Virus record (IMG/VR): IMGVR_UViG_3300025083_000156
Span: 1-29,528 of that record
Source of the DNA: a virus
Strand: one strand, 5' to 3'
DNA length: 29,528 nt
Under the pieces are notes generated by a model. That model did no database searches, was not told the DNA's origin, and saw only the letters and a program-made list of their open reading frames with translations. Positions 7,525-13,889 of the stretch are shown in pieces. How positions within the stretch are numbered: position 1 is the stretch's first letter; every line of letters starts with the position of its first letter. A program made the translations under genes and the position numbers.

Positions 7525-8117
7525 GTTATATCAGTTAATTCTGCCCCAAATATAAATCTATAACTATTAATTCCGTTAGGGAATTCAGTACCATGATAAC
7601 TTTTGTTTGTTGCTTTAAATAATAATGCTGTGCCTGGTATAAACTCTACTTCCTTTACAAAGTTTTTATTTTTATCTTTACCATTATATAGTCTAGTACC
7701 CCAGCCACTATAGTCTTGTTTATTATCACCTAAATAAATTAATACCTTAAGAATGCCAGCATTTGGATTTGATTGCCTCACATATTCATATTCGTCTGTA
7801 TGAGGTCCTAAGTATAAATCTGGATTAGTAACATTTAGTCCACCAACCCATTTCCATTCTTTATTAGAAAAACCTAGATCTGTTGATATATCATAAAGTT
7901 GATTAAAAATTTTATCTTCTAATTCATTTGTTACGTCAACACCAAATAGTCCTACTGATGTTTGTATATCATCTAAATCAAATAGACTTCTATCAGTATA
8001 TTTTTGTTCGTTTATTTTATTACAGCAACTATTATAAAGGAATTTAGATTCTTCAGATGTTAGAAAATTAGATATAATTAAATGTTCAAAAGGTTCTTGT
8101 ACATTGTTATAAATCAT
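7521..8117 (-). CDS. 2OG-Fe(II) oxygenase, prolyl-4-hydroxylase-like
   Basis: A 198-residue iron/2-oxoglutarate oxygenase. The iron ligands are His106-x-Asp108 in LYLGPHTDEYEYV and His175 in KSYHGTEFP, and Arg187 (NSYRFIFGAEL) is placed to bind 2-oxoglutarate. KVLIYLGD and GTRLY, followed by PGTALLF, match the core strands of the prolyl hydroxylase-type fold. The substrate may be a protein or a small molecule. It overlaps the upstream GH6 gene by 11 bases and the downstream PRMT-like gene by 4 (ATGA), so the four-gene operon is likely translated as one unit. Confidence 0.85.
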   Translation of the reverse strand: MIYNNVQEPFEHLIISNFLTSEESKFLYNSCCNKINEQKYTDRSLFDLDDIQTSVGLFGVDVTNELEDKIFNQLYDISTDLGFSNKEWKWVGGLNVTNPDLYLGPHTDEYEYVRQSNPNAGILKVLIYLGDNKQDYSGWGTRLYNGKDKNKNFVKEVEFIPGTALLFKATNKSYHGTEFPNGINSYRFIFGAELTDIT

Positions 8118-8961
8118 GTGAATTATTTACCAACTCTGAAGCCATATCTCCCCAAAATCTTCCTGCTCTAGGTCCACCGTTTCCTGTTCCGTCAGACTCA
8201 CCTGGTATCTTAATCCATAAGAATGCATCACATTTTTCTAATCCTGTATCGCATGTAGGTGGCTCGCCTAGTGCTCTTCCAGGAGGATTACACCAATCGT
8301 TACCATGTGGACCATTACCATTACGACTAGTGTCTATCACATATTGATCCATAGGTCTGTATTCACATATTTTATTTGCCCATTTGGCTGATTCTAATGT
8401 AGATCTATAATTACTTACATTAACACTAAACCCTCTTACTTTGTCGTTAGACACGCTCTTAATCAGTCCAGCGGCTTCTTTAGGGTCTAACCAATTACTA
8501 TGTCCAATATCTACATAAACTAATGCATCACTTTCACTTGTAAGTAGACTTAATCCTTCCTTCATTAAGTTTAATCTATATTCTGCTTGAATTGGTTCCA
8601 TTTGTGTAGTATGCGGTAATGCATCAGGTTCGTATATAATTATAGGTTTATGTCCTTTTATTCCTTGACAGAATTCGTTAAGAAACAACATATAATCTGT
8701 ACTTGATCCTGCTCCACCTTTACTGTAATGTCCTAAGTCTCTTTGAGGTAAGTTGTATATTACAAAATAGGGAAGTCCTGGTAGTGTTCTTTTTAAAAGT
8801 CTTTGTAAACTTTGTGTAAGTTTAGAATAAGCATTTTTATTTTTCTTAGCACCATACCAGAATGCTACAGGATGTTCAAATATTTTTGCTACTTCAGGAT
8901 GTGTTAAACGATGGTCTTTAACCCTATCAAAGTTATTGACCCAAAAAGGATAATCAATCAT
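8107..8961 (-). CDS. Glycoside hydrolase family 6 (cellulase-family) protein
   Basis: A 284-residue single-domain protein matching GH6, whose known members cleave beta-1,4-glucan by inversion. YNLPQRDLGHYSKGG contains Asp75, equivalent to Trichoderma Cel6A Asp175. IIIYEPDALPH carries Asp113, the catalytic acid (Cel6A Asp221). KIPGESDGT carries Asp257, equivalent to Asp401. Other bacterial GH6 hallmarks are DIGHSNWL, NVSNYR, VIDTSRNGNGP and DWCNPPGRALGEPPT. There is no signal peptide, carbohydrate-binding module or linker, so cytoplasmic synthesis and release at lysis, or attachment to the virion, are the likely options. It lies second in a late operon, joined to peptide deformylase by an ATGA overlap. 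Its real substrate could be a cellulose-like exopolysaccharide. Confidence 0.9.
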   Translation of the reverse strand: MIDYPFWVNNFDRVKDHRLTHPEVAKIFEHPVAFWYGAKKNKNAYSKLTQSLQRLLKRTLPGLPYFVIYNLPQRDLGHYSKGGAGSSTDYMLFLNEFCQGIKGHKPIIIYEPDALPHTTQMEPIQAEYRLNLMKEGLSLLTSESDALVYVDIGHSNWLDPKEAAGLIKSVSNDKVRGFSVNVSNYRSTLESAKWANKICEYRPMDQYVIDTSRNGNGPHGNDWCNPPGRALGEPPTCDTGLEKCDAFLWIKIPGESDGTGNGGPRAGRFWGDMASELVNNSHDL

Positions 8962-9500
8962 TTGGCTTGTAGCCTACGGTCTAACTCTTTAAAAATTTTA
9001 TCTCGTTTTTTTATGGCTCGATCTAATTTAAACTTACTGACTTTATTTACGAATAGTTCACCTTGTAAATGTTCGAACTCATGTTGAAAGCATCTTGCGT
9101 CCATGCCATCTAACCAACCTTCTACTTCTGTTATACCATCATATAATGTATATTTTACTTTTACTTTTGCTGGTCTTGTTACATGTATATATAACATGGG
9201 AAAGGAAAGACACCCTTCTTCCATACTAACTTCCTCTTCACTGAACTCTAATATTTGAGGATTGTATACACCTACATCACCTGAACCTTCCATATTCATA
9301 ACAAACATGTTATAACTATTTCCTATTTGTGGACTGGCTAATCCTATGCCGTGTCTATCTCGCATAAGTTTAAACATGTCAACCTCTCTTTGAGACCAAT
9401 CACATTTAAAACTAAACGGGTCTATATCTGCAGGTCTATGAAGTGCTGGATGATCCGCTTGTACTAGTTGGCATAGCCATTTATCTTCTGGTTCTAACAT
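8958..9500 (-). CDS. def: Peptide deformylase
   Basis: A 180-residue metalloenzyme removing the formyl group from nascent N-terminal methionine. All three family motifs are present: GIGLASPQ (51-58, usual GxGLAAxQ), EEGCLSFP with metal ligand Cys97, and QHEFEHLQG with His140, Glu141 and His144. The C-terminal helix after the third motif (about 150-180) is kept, unlike very short phage deformylases. It is the first gene of a late operon; a perfect TATAAATA lies 5 bases before the ATG, with no ribosome binding site. Marine phages are known to carry deformylases, possibly to sustain fast protein turnover in the infected host. Confidence 0.95.
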   Translation of the reverse strand: MLEPEDKWLCQLVQADHPALHRPADIDPFSFKCDWSQREVDMFKLMRDRHGIGLASPQIGNSYNMFVMNMEGSGDVGVYNPQILEFSEEEVSMEEGCLSFPMLYIHVTRPAKVKVKYTLYDGITEVEGWLDGMDARCFQHEFEHLQGELFVNKVSKFKLDRAIKKRDKIFKELDRRLQAK

Positions 9501-9505
9501 ATTAG

Positions 9506-9513
9506 TATTTATA
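9506..9513 (-). promoter_or_regulatory. Perfect late promoter (TATAAATA), 5 bases from the start codon
   Basis: Reads TATAAATA-CTAAT-ATG on the minus strand, driving the deformylase/GH6/oxygenase/PRMT-like operon. No Shine-Dalgarno sequence fits between promoter and start, so a leaderless transcript is predicted. Confidence 0.75.
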
Positions 9514-9519
9514 AAAGTT

Positions 9520-9542
9520 GCTCCGCAGATTTACTACGGAGC
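9520..9542 (-). terminator. Hairpin between the 51-residue gene and the late operon
   Basis: GCTCCG at 9520-9525 pairs with CGGAGC at 9537-9542. On the minus strand it is followed by AACTTTTAT, a weak U-rich tail, so it could end transcription of the small basic gene upstream and insulate the late promoter. Confidence 0.5.
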
Positions 9543-9545
9543 GAT

Positions 9546-9588
9546 GATTGGGTAAATTAATTGTATTAGGAGAACAATATTCCCAATC
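9546..9588. other. Second stem-loop in the same intergenic stretch
   Basis: GATTGGG at 9546-9552 pairs with CCCAATC at 9582-9588, and an inner ATTGT/ACAAT pair (9560-9564 with 9574-9578) leaves a loop of TTAGGAGA-like sequence on the plus strand. It lies just after the stop of the 51-residue gene on the minus strand, so it may stabilise the 3' end of that message. Confidence 0.4.
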
Positions 9589-9596
9589 AAGTAAAT

Positions 9597-9752
9597 TTAT
9601 CTTCCTTGACCTTTGTATTTCTTATGAGAACGTTTTTTGTGTTTATTCATTGTAGACATTGCTACTTTAACACGTCTTCCACGTCCACCACTTCCCTGAG
9701 AGGTACTCTTTCTAGTAGGTACAATTGATGTTGTTTTTTTATATATTGCCAT
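9597..9752 (-). CDS. Small basic protein, 51 residues
   Basis: Starts at ATG 9752, directly after the stop of the metallopeptidase gene (TAA-ATG). It begins MAIYKKTTSIVPTRKSTSQG and continues with a GRGRR turn and a C-terminal HKKRSHKKYKGQGR. About a third of its residues are Lys, Arg or His, suggesting nucleic-acid binding. Two stem-loops follow its stop. I believe similar small proteins occur in marine T4-like phages, but this is recollection, not a search result. No function is assigned. Confidence 0.65.
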   Translation of the reverse strand: MAIYKKTTSIVPTRKSTSQGSGGRGRRVKVAMSTMNKHKKRSHKKYKGQGR

Positions 9753-10139
9753 TTATTTCCAATGTTTATTTAAAAGTTTATCTTCTAATAAGTATGCTTC
9801 CTTTTCCCAAGGTGTTTCACTATAAGGTTTTTTACTGTGATTTAAATGTAATTCACCTTTAATAAATTGCTTGGCATGAACTAATTCATGTGCTAAGTTT
9901 AACATCATTTCCTTTAAAGTAAACAATCTATCCTTATCACCACGTGCTAGTTCTATTTCAGCACCGTCCTTATCTCCTGAACATAATCCATAATGATCAT
10001 GCTCACATCTAGTTACTATATTAATATCAACTTCTACATTTCTTCTTACACGAGGTAGTAAGTCATGTAGGATGTCTAAAGTATAAGTAGTAACTTTCTT
10101 TTTATTTTTAATTCTACCATTTATACTTATAGTAATCAT
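9753..10139 (-). CDS. SprT-like zinc metallopeptidase
   Basis: A 128-residue protein with the gluzincin-type motif LAHELVHAKQF (two His zinc ligands and catalytic Glu) near residue 88, and a downstream PWEKEAYLLE whose Glu is placed as a third ligand. A Cys/His-containing segment (TRCEHDHYGLCSG) precedes the motif. Small enzymes of this kind in phages are annotated as putative metallopeptidases; the target is unknown. It is the first gene after a strong sigma70-type promoter (TTGACA, 16 bases, TATAAT), so early expression is likely, and it is followed without spacing by the 51-residue basic gene. Confidence 0.75.
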   Translation of the reverse strand: MITISINGRIKNKKKVTTYTLDILHDLLPRVRRNVEVDINIVTRCEHDHYGLCSGDKDGAEIELARGDKDRLFTLKEMMLNLAHELVHAKQFIKGELHLNHSKKPYSETPWEKEAYLLEDKLLNKHWK

Positions 10140-10145
10140 TAATAT

Positions 10146-10173
10146 ATTATACAGCCTTTGTTATGTTTGTCAA
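10146..10173 (-). promoter_or_regulatory. Sigma70-type promoter for the metallopeptidase gene
   Basis: On the minus strand, TTGACA (10168-10173) and TATAAT (10146-10151) are separated by 16 bases, and the ATG follows 6 bases after the -10 box. Both boxes match consensus fully. Confidence 0.8.
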
Positions 10174-10175
10174 GT

Positions 10176-10213
10176 AAAAAACCTCCACCCTTGTCATATC
10201 AATTTAGTGGAGG
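10176..10213 (-). terminator. Rho-independent terminator
   Basis: CCTCCAC (10182-10188) pairs with GTGGAGG (10207-10213); the minus-strand transcript then runs into six or seven U. It ends the tRNA-Glu/structured-RNA transcript and sits right before the next promoter's -35 box. Confidence 0.8.
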
Positions 10214-10318
10214 TTCGCTCGTCGTCTCTCATTGGTTTTAGTCGCACGGCTTGACTGCAAATTTTGTTCTAAGTATTAACGTGCAGTAAACACCCAGGCA
10301 CCTGGGAAAAGTTGCACT
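10214..10318 (-). ncRNA. Structured non-coding stretch, possible small RNA
   Basis: About 105 bases between two terminators with no convincing ORF on either strand. It holds a strong hairpin (CCCAGG 10293-10298 with CCTGGG 10301-10306) and two overlapping alternatives for the segment 10280-10287: pairing with 10254-10259 (TGCAGT/ACTGCA) or with 10244-10248 (CGTGC/GCACG). These cannot both form, which resembles a switching RNA. No promoter of its own is obvious, so it may come from read-through past tRNA-Glu. No known riboswitch class is recognised. Confidence 0.4.
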
Positions 10319-10319
10319 T

Positions 10320-10347
10320 AAAAAACTAATCTATGATTTCTATTAGT
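10320..10347 (-). terminator. Weak AT-rich terminator after tRNA-Glu
   Basis: ACTAAT (10325-10330) pairs with ATTAGT (10342-10347), followed on the minus strand by six U. The stem is short and AT-rich, so termination is probably partial. Confidence 0.5.
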
Positions 10348-10355
10348 CCTTTAAC

Positions 10356-10431
10356 TGGTACTCCGTAGGGGAGTCGAACCCCTGTTGCCGAGATGAAAAC
10401 CCGGTGTCCTAGGCCTCTAGACGAACGGAGC
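10356..10431 (-). tRNA. tRNA-Glu (anticodon UUC)
   Basis: A 76-base cloverleaf on the minus strand: acceptor GCTCCGT/ACGGAGT, anticodon stem CCGGG/CTCGG around loop TTTTCAT (anticodon TTC), T arm CAGGGGTTCGACTCCCCT. The 3' CCA is encoded. The first acceptor pair is a G-U. It reads GAA and GAG, abundant in this Glu-rich, AT-rich genome. Confidence 0.95.
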
Positions 10432-10437
10432 AAATTA

Positions 10438-10511
10438 GAGCAGGCGGTACACTTAGGGAGTTTACAGGACTATGTCCAACCCAATTTACGCAATACCACT
10501 CGTGCCTGCTC
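10438..10511 (-). ncRNA. 74-base rod-like structured element
   Basis: An 8-base perfect stem (GAGCAGGC 10438-10445 with GCCTGCTC 10504-10511) encloses nested GGTA/TACC, GGG/CCC and GGAC/GTCC pairings. It begins inside the stop codon of the 81-residue gene and ends 6 bases before tRNA-Glu. The length is tRNA-like but no T-loop or anticodon arm can be drawn. It may be a processing signal or a stable RNA released with the tRNA. Confidence 0.4.
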
Positions 10512-10755
10512 AAAACCTTTGCCTAAACTCTCTAGTGAGTTCTTTATCTTTAAGACTTTTAATGAACTCATCTAAATCTTCTACTTCTAAAAGTTTTTTC
10601 ATAGCATCATGTGGTCTTAAATTTAAAGTCCTAGCCACATAAGCCGCAAGTTCTATTAATTGATATCTTCCAATATCTAAATTATTACATACAGACTGAA
10701 CATCTACTTGTTCTTGTTCTTCTGTAATTTCCGTCCTAAATTTTTTCTCTGACAT
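10510..10755 (-). CDS. Hypothetical early protein, 81 residues
   Basis: An acidic, helical protein. After a charged start (MSEKKFRTEITEEQEQVDVQ) comes a helical domain, CNNLDIGRYQLIELAAYVAR then RPHDAMKKLLEVEDLDEFI. This order of short helices could be a protein-binding module; no family is recognised. It has its own consensus sigma70-type promoter and an AAAGGAAC ribosome binding site. Its stop codon overlaps the 74-base structured element that precedes tRNA-Glu, so messenger and tRNA are probably cut from one transcript. Confidence 0.75.
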   Translation of the reverse strand: MSEKKFRTEITEEQEQVDVQSVCNNLDIGRYQLIELAAYVARTLNLRPHDAMKKLLEVEDLDEFIKSLKDKELTREFRQRF

Positions 10756-10774
10756 TTGTTCCTTTTTTAAAGTT

Positions 10775-10802
10775 ATTATAACACCTTTTTAATTATTGTC
10801 AA
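10775..10802 (-). promoter_or_regulatory. Sigma70-type promoter for the 81-residue gene
   Basis: TTGACA (10797-10802) and TATAAT (10775-10780) on the minus strand, 16 bases apart. It overlaps the stop region of the upstream 107-residue gene. Confidence 0.8.
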
Positions 10803-11122
10803 TCATAATTATTAAAGTTTACTTTTCTATTAGTTATTTTTTTCCAAAACTTTCCTATTTTGTCGCCCCATGATTCCTGAGTATATCGTTCTTTAAGTGC
10901 CACATAGTCCTGATCTGTTGGAGGTAAAATTAAAGTCTCACCTTCTTTTACTTTATATTCTTCATATTGTGTGTCTTTTCGTGAGGTTATAGTTTTGCCG
11001 CCATGGTGGTAATGTAATATAAGCATTCCATCTCTACCTTCTAGAGCACTAATTTTTTCATAGTACTCTAGTGTAGCAAAATCTTCTGCTATAGCATTAA
11101 TTTTATCTGTATATTGGCCCAC
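10799..11122 (-). CDS. Hypothetical protein, 107 residues (GTG start)
   Basis: Starts at GTG 11122, five bases after a perfect TATAAATA, with no ribosome binding site; the next Met is 33 codons in. It reads as a helical N-terminus, then a beta-rich middle (GMLILHYHHGGKTITS) and a charged segment EEYKVKEGETLILPP, with a basic C-terminus. No family is recognised. It is the first gene after DNA ligase but has its own late promoter, so its timing probably differs from the ligase. Confidence 0.7.
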   Translation of the reverse strand: MGQYTDKINAIAEDFATLEYYEKISALEGRDGMLILHYHHGGKTITSRKDTQYEEYKVKEGETLILPPTDQDYVALKERYTQESWGDKIGKFWKKITNRKVNFNNYD

Positions 11123-11127
11123 TTAAT

Positions 11128-11135
11128 TATTTATA
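11128..11135 (-). promoter_or_regulatory. Perfect late promoter, 5 bases from a GTG start
   Basis: TATAAATA-ATTAA-GTG on the minus strand, squeezed between the ligase stop (11137) and the start of the 107-residue gene. The same spacing as at 9506, 20012 and 26070. Confidence 0.7.
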
Positions 11136-11136
11136 C

Positions 11137-12402
11137 TTAGATTTTTTCGCCTAGTTCAAAACCTCTAAATGTTTTAAACCTTGGGAACCTAAGACTCCAA
11201 GTGTCGCTGTCTTGTCCTATAGTGGCCGCATCAGCTCTAACTTCAACAAGTTGTCCTATAACTTTATCTTGTGCCGCCCAAACGTCTTTACGCATGTCGT
11301 CACTAAGACCACTACCAACATTTACATGGAAGAACTTACCATCATCTTCGCCCTCTACTACAAGAGCACCTAACATGCCTTCGTTCTTACCTGTACCCTC
11401 TTCAAGTGATACAACTTTAAGTGTAACTTCAATAAAAGGTTTGACCTTTAACCAAGCATGTGAACGTTTACATTTGTACCCTTCACTATCAGGCTTAATC
11501 ATAAGTCCTTCATAGCCTTCTGCAAGAGCATGTTTGTTAAGTTTATCAAACTCTGCTTGGCCTTCTTCAGTATCAAAGTCTACACTAAATGCGTCAACAA
11601 CTTTAATTTTGCTATCCTCGATAACAGTATCAATCATACGTTTACGTCTATCAACTGAATTAATACTAGTACCACCTGCTTCAAACTCTTCAAGTGTTAG
11701 CATATCAAATAGTGCCAAGAATGCATCTTCAGTGTTAGCACCAGACTTCCTGTGTACTTGCTTCATTAGTGTTTGGAAATCCTCTGACATAACTTCACCA
11801 TCAAATACTAATCCATTGTATTCAGGCTTACTAAGTGCCTCTTCAATTAAGTTGAAGTTAGGAAGTATTTTACCATTACGTGAATATAATGTAGCACTAC
11901 CTTTTTGCACAATAGCAATAACTCTTACACCATCATACTTGTATTCAACTGAACAAGCACCTTTAATTTTCTTAGGGTGTTTAGCACCATCATGTGCTAA
12001 CATACAACCAAAGATTGGAACTGTGCCTTTTTGTACACCATTAACTGTACCAACACTAACACCACAACGTAGGTCTTTTAGTAGTATTCTTCTATACCAA
12101 TCGTTCCATTGTTCGTTTGTTGCTAAGTCGCATAAGTCTATAATGGCATCTCTAGCCGCATGACCAGTTAATTCTCTTTCATACAAGCCTTCAGCAAGTA
12201 CATAAAAGTCTGCATTAGTAATGCCTTTACCATCTGTCTCACTGACAGGAACTTGTTGTACACCAAATGTAACTAAAGGATTAAGTGCCCATTGCAAACC
12301 CTGTCTAAAGTCTGCATCAGCGATATGATCAGCAACAACACCTTCTTTAAAAAGTCTGCTGTTATCTGTTTCCAGTTTTTGTATAATATTCCAAGGATTC
12401 AT
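11137..12402 (-). CDS. 30: ATP-dependent DNA ligase
   Basis: A 421-residue ligase of the T4 gp30 kind that seals nicks by an AMP-lysine intermediate. Motif I is EYKYDGVR with Lys155 as the adenylated residue. TLYSRNGK (171-178) is motif III-like, LVFDGEVM motif IIIa-like, EGLMIKP motif IV and AWLKVKP motif V. The N-terminal 140 residues form the helical DNA-binding domain, and the C-terminus ends in an OB-fold region with DTWSLRFPRFKTFR. The ATG overlaps the stop of the upstream 123-residue gene (TAATG), so it is expressed from the early-type promoter at 12808. Confidence 0.95.
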   Translation of the reverse strand: MNPWNIIQKLETDNSRLFKEGVVADHIADADFRQGLQWALNPLVTFGVQQVPVSETDGKGITNADFYVLAEGLYERELTGHAARDAIIDLCDLATNEQWNDWYRRILLKDLRCGVSVGTVNGVQKGTVPIFGCMLAHDGAKHPKKIKGACSVEYKYDGVRVIAIVQKGSATLYSRNGKILPNFNLIEEALSKPEYNGLVFDGEVMSEDFQTLMKQVHRKSGANTEDAFLALFDMLTLEEFEAGGTSINSVDRRKRMIDTVIEDSKIKVVDAFSVDFDTEEGQAEFDKLNKHALAEGYEGLMIKPDSEGYKCKRSHAWLKVKPFIEVTLKVVSLEEGTGKNEGMLGALVVEGEDDGKFFHVNVGSGLSDDMRKDVWAAQDKVIGQLVEVRADAATIGQDSDTWSLRFPRFKTFRGFELGEKI

Positions 12403-12773
12403 TAAACATTCCTCACTAAATTTGAACCTGCATGGTCCATAATGTTACCATCTTTATCTCTACCTGGTGATGTTGAAGCATGTATAATACTATCAAAATC
12501 TCTAACATTAATACCAGTTCTGTTTAACACACTATCAAAAACTCTATCTCTCATTACTTTCATATGAGGAACATTTATACTTACAGGGTATTCACTACCT
12601 TCTGGGTGGTCTATGTTCTCTTCGTGTGTATACCACATTTCTTCAAGTGCTGTAAGTTGGATATTAGCACTAGATTCGTTGTTTGCATTATAGCAAGTTA
12701 AAGTACCAATCCAGTATCCTAATGGTGCTGTAATTTTGTCCTTGCTTTGGTTTGTTGTGTTTAAGTTTTGCAT
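12402..12773 (-). CDS. Hypothetical early protein, 123 residues
   Basis: The N-terminus is polar and Asn/Thr-rich; the middle reads PLGYWIGTLTCYNANNESSA and looks like beta strands, followed by LTALEEMWYTHEE and an Arg/Asp-rich region. No family is recognised. It is the first gene of the ligase transcript, with a TTGACA/TATAAT promoter and a GGGAG ribosome binding site upstream. The stop overlaps the ligase ATG, so it may regulate or accompany ligase expression; this is inference from position. Confidence 0.75.
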   Translation of the reverse strand: MQNLNTTNQSKDKITAPLGYWIGTLTCYNANNESSANIQLTALEEMWYTHEENIDHPEGSEYPVSINVPHMKVMRDRVFDSVLNRTGINVRDFDSIIHASTSPGRDKDGNIMDHAGSNLVRNV

Positions 12774-12807
12774 AATTTAACTCCCTTTTTATTTAAACTA
12801 TACATAT

Positions 12808-12835
12808 ATTATAGCAAGAAAGCACAATTTGTCAA
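12808..12835 (-). promoter_or_regulatory. Sigma70-type promoter for the ligase operon
   Basis: TTGACA (12830-12835) and TATAAT (12808-12813), 16-base spacing, with TGC before the -10 box as at 13780 and 14649. It overlaps the last codons of the upstream gene. Confidence 0.8.
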
Positions 12836-13035
12836 GTGTTTTCTACCACTTTTATGTCACAATATTCATAAAAAGTTGCTATATCTATGTTACTATCCTT
12901 TACTGCCATAACACATAAGGGTTCACCTTGTAAGACTCTTTTTTTAACATTATATGCTCTATCTTCCATATAATCAGACATTGTAAGATCAGCATTAATT
13001 GTTGCTACTTCTAATAATGTAAAATCGTTCATCAT
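12832..13035 (-). CDS. Small hypothetical protein, 67 residues
   Basis: The start is taken at ATG 13035, where it overlaps the previous stop as ATGA; an upstream in-frame ATG at 13053 would need a longer overlap. It reads MMNDFTLLEVATINADLTM, then a basic stretch YNVKKRVLQGEPLCVMAVKD and an acidic end. No family is recognised. It is third in an early three-gene run headed by the 169-residue gene, all joined by overlapping start and stop codons. Confidence 0.65.
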   Translation of the reverse strand: MMNDFTLLEVATINADLTMSDYMEDRAYNVKKRVLQGEPLCVMAVKDSNIDIATFYEYCDIKVVENT

Positions 13036-13241
13036 AGATCTACACGACTCCAAGGATTCTGTTCTCTATGTTCTAATAAATCCTGAATACAATAAATTCC
13101 TAGTTCTTTATAATTGTGTAAATTACGTTTATTAGGATTTTTACCCATTGCAATATCATACGATTTCATATCTTGTATGTAGGACTTTAACCCACTACTT
13201 GATGTAAGTGGGTAGTCACTAGCCATTGGCTTCTGTGCCAT
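13032..13241 (-). CDS. Small hypothetical protein, 69 residues
   Basis: Polar, helical-looking protein beginning MAQKPMASDYPLTSSSG and continuing with a Lys/Asn-rich helix (KSYDIAMGKNPNKRNLHNYK). Starts inside the stop of the upstream gene (TAATG) and overlaps the next gene by ATGA. Function unknown; position in an early operon is the only clue. Confidence 0.7.
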   Translation of the reverse strand: MAQKPMASDYPLTSSSGLKSYIQDMKSYDIAMGKNPNKRNLHNYKELGIYCIQDLLEHREQNPWSRVDL

Positions 13242-13750
13242 TATGCTGTCTCCAGTTTAACTGATGCTAAATCAATATCTTCTAATGATTCTGTAATGTC
13301 TTTGAAACCAAAACTATCAACTATAAAGTATTTTACACTAGGTTCAATGTCTTCAATACTCATTACTTCATATCCTATTTGTGGTACTTCAGCAACAATA
13401 TCTCCTACTGATAAGGAATGCATATTTCTAAACGTAACAACTTCACCGTCTTTGCGAGTAACTGTTTTCATTTCGTAACCTGAAACATGCTTTTCAAACA
13501 CAATATCTTCACCAGTTTCTTCATCAAGATAACATTGATTTAGTATTGAGAATACTTCTTCTTTACTAGTTATAGTATAATCAATACCATCTCCTTGTGT
13601 AAGTCCACAGAATCTTCCGTCTACTTCACATACTTTAGAATAAAAACCAAATAGTTCTGGATTCCAATGTTTATGTCCACTGAATAATCTTCCACCTGCA
13701 TCTTCAAATGCTGTTCTATTTTGGTTTACTTGATAAATTGTATATAACAT
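13241..13750 (-). CDS. Hypothetical early protein with SLSVGDIV...VDSFGF motif
   Basis: A 169-residue protein, probably two small alpha/beta units. The C-terminal part, SLSVGDIVAEV then YFIVDSFGFKDI, resembles a motif (SLSVxDV, later DsfGF) that I recall from YodL-like and large phage polyvalent proteins; the relation is unverified. The N-terminal part has FSGHKHWNPELFGFYSKVCE. First gene of an early operon with a consensus-like promoter at 13780. Early host-takeover proteins are often of this size, but no role can be assigned. Confidence 0.75.
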   Translation of the reverse strand: MLYTIYQVNQNRTAFEDAGGRLFSGHKHWNPELFGFYSKVCEVDGRFCGLTQGDGIDYTITSKEEVFSILNQCYLDEETGEDIVFEKHVSGYEMKTVTRKDGEVVTFRNMHSLSVGDIVAEVPQIGYEVMSIEDIEPSVKYFIVDSFGFKDITESLEDIDLASVKLETA

Positions 13751-13779
13751 ATTAACTCCCTTTTATTTAATATGCTATT

Positions 13780-13807
13780 AGTATAGCACAAAAACACTTC
13801 TTGTCAA
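13780..13807 (-). promoter_or_regulatory. Sigma70-type promoter for the 169-residue gene operon
   Basis: TTGACA (13802-13807) and TATACT (13780-13785), 16-base spacing. It lies in the divergent intergenic region shared with the plus-strand 41-residue gene. Confidence 0.75.
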
Positions 13808-13856
13808 CCGTTATTTTCATACTTTTTTAATTTTTTTGACGGAAATGATAAATAAT

Positions 13857-13889
13857 ATTGTAACAAGATTGTAACAAAACTGTAACGAT
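13857..13889 (+). promoter_or_regulatory. Triple 11-bp direct repeat, Pho-box-like operator
   Basis: Three tandem units ATTGTAACAAG, ATTGTAACAAA and ACTGTAACGAT place TGTAAC at 13859, 13870 and 13881, exactly 11 bases apart. Known Pho boxes are 7-base direct repeats (CTGTCAT-like) separated by 4 bases, the same 11-base period. The last unit would overlap a -35 position for a -10-like CACAAT at 13902-13907. Binding by host PhoB is inferred; the half-site differs from the E. coli consensus (TGTAAC instead of TGTCA). Confidence 0.6.

Noticed and set aside
10438-10511. A tRNA-sized element with a perfect 8-bp acceptor-like stem
   Set aside because: No T-loop (TTCGA), no anticodon arm and no encoded CCA could be drawn on either strand; kept only as a structured RNA.
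11534-12163. A 209-residue plus-strand frame opposite DNA ligase
   Set aside because: Low-complexity Ser/Leu-rich product antisense to a clear ligase; no ribosome binding site or promoter, so a shadow frame.
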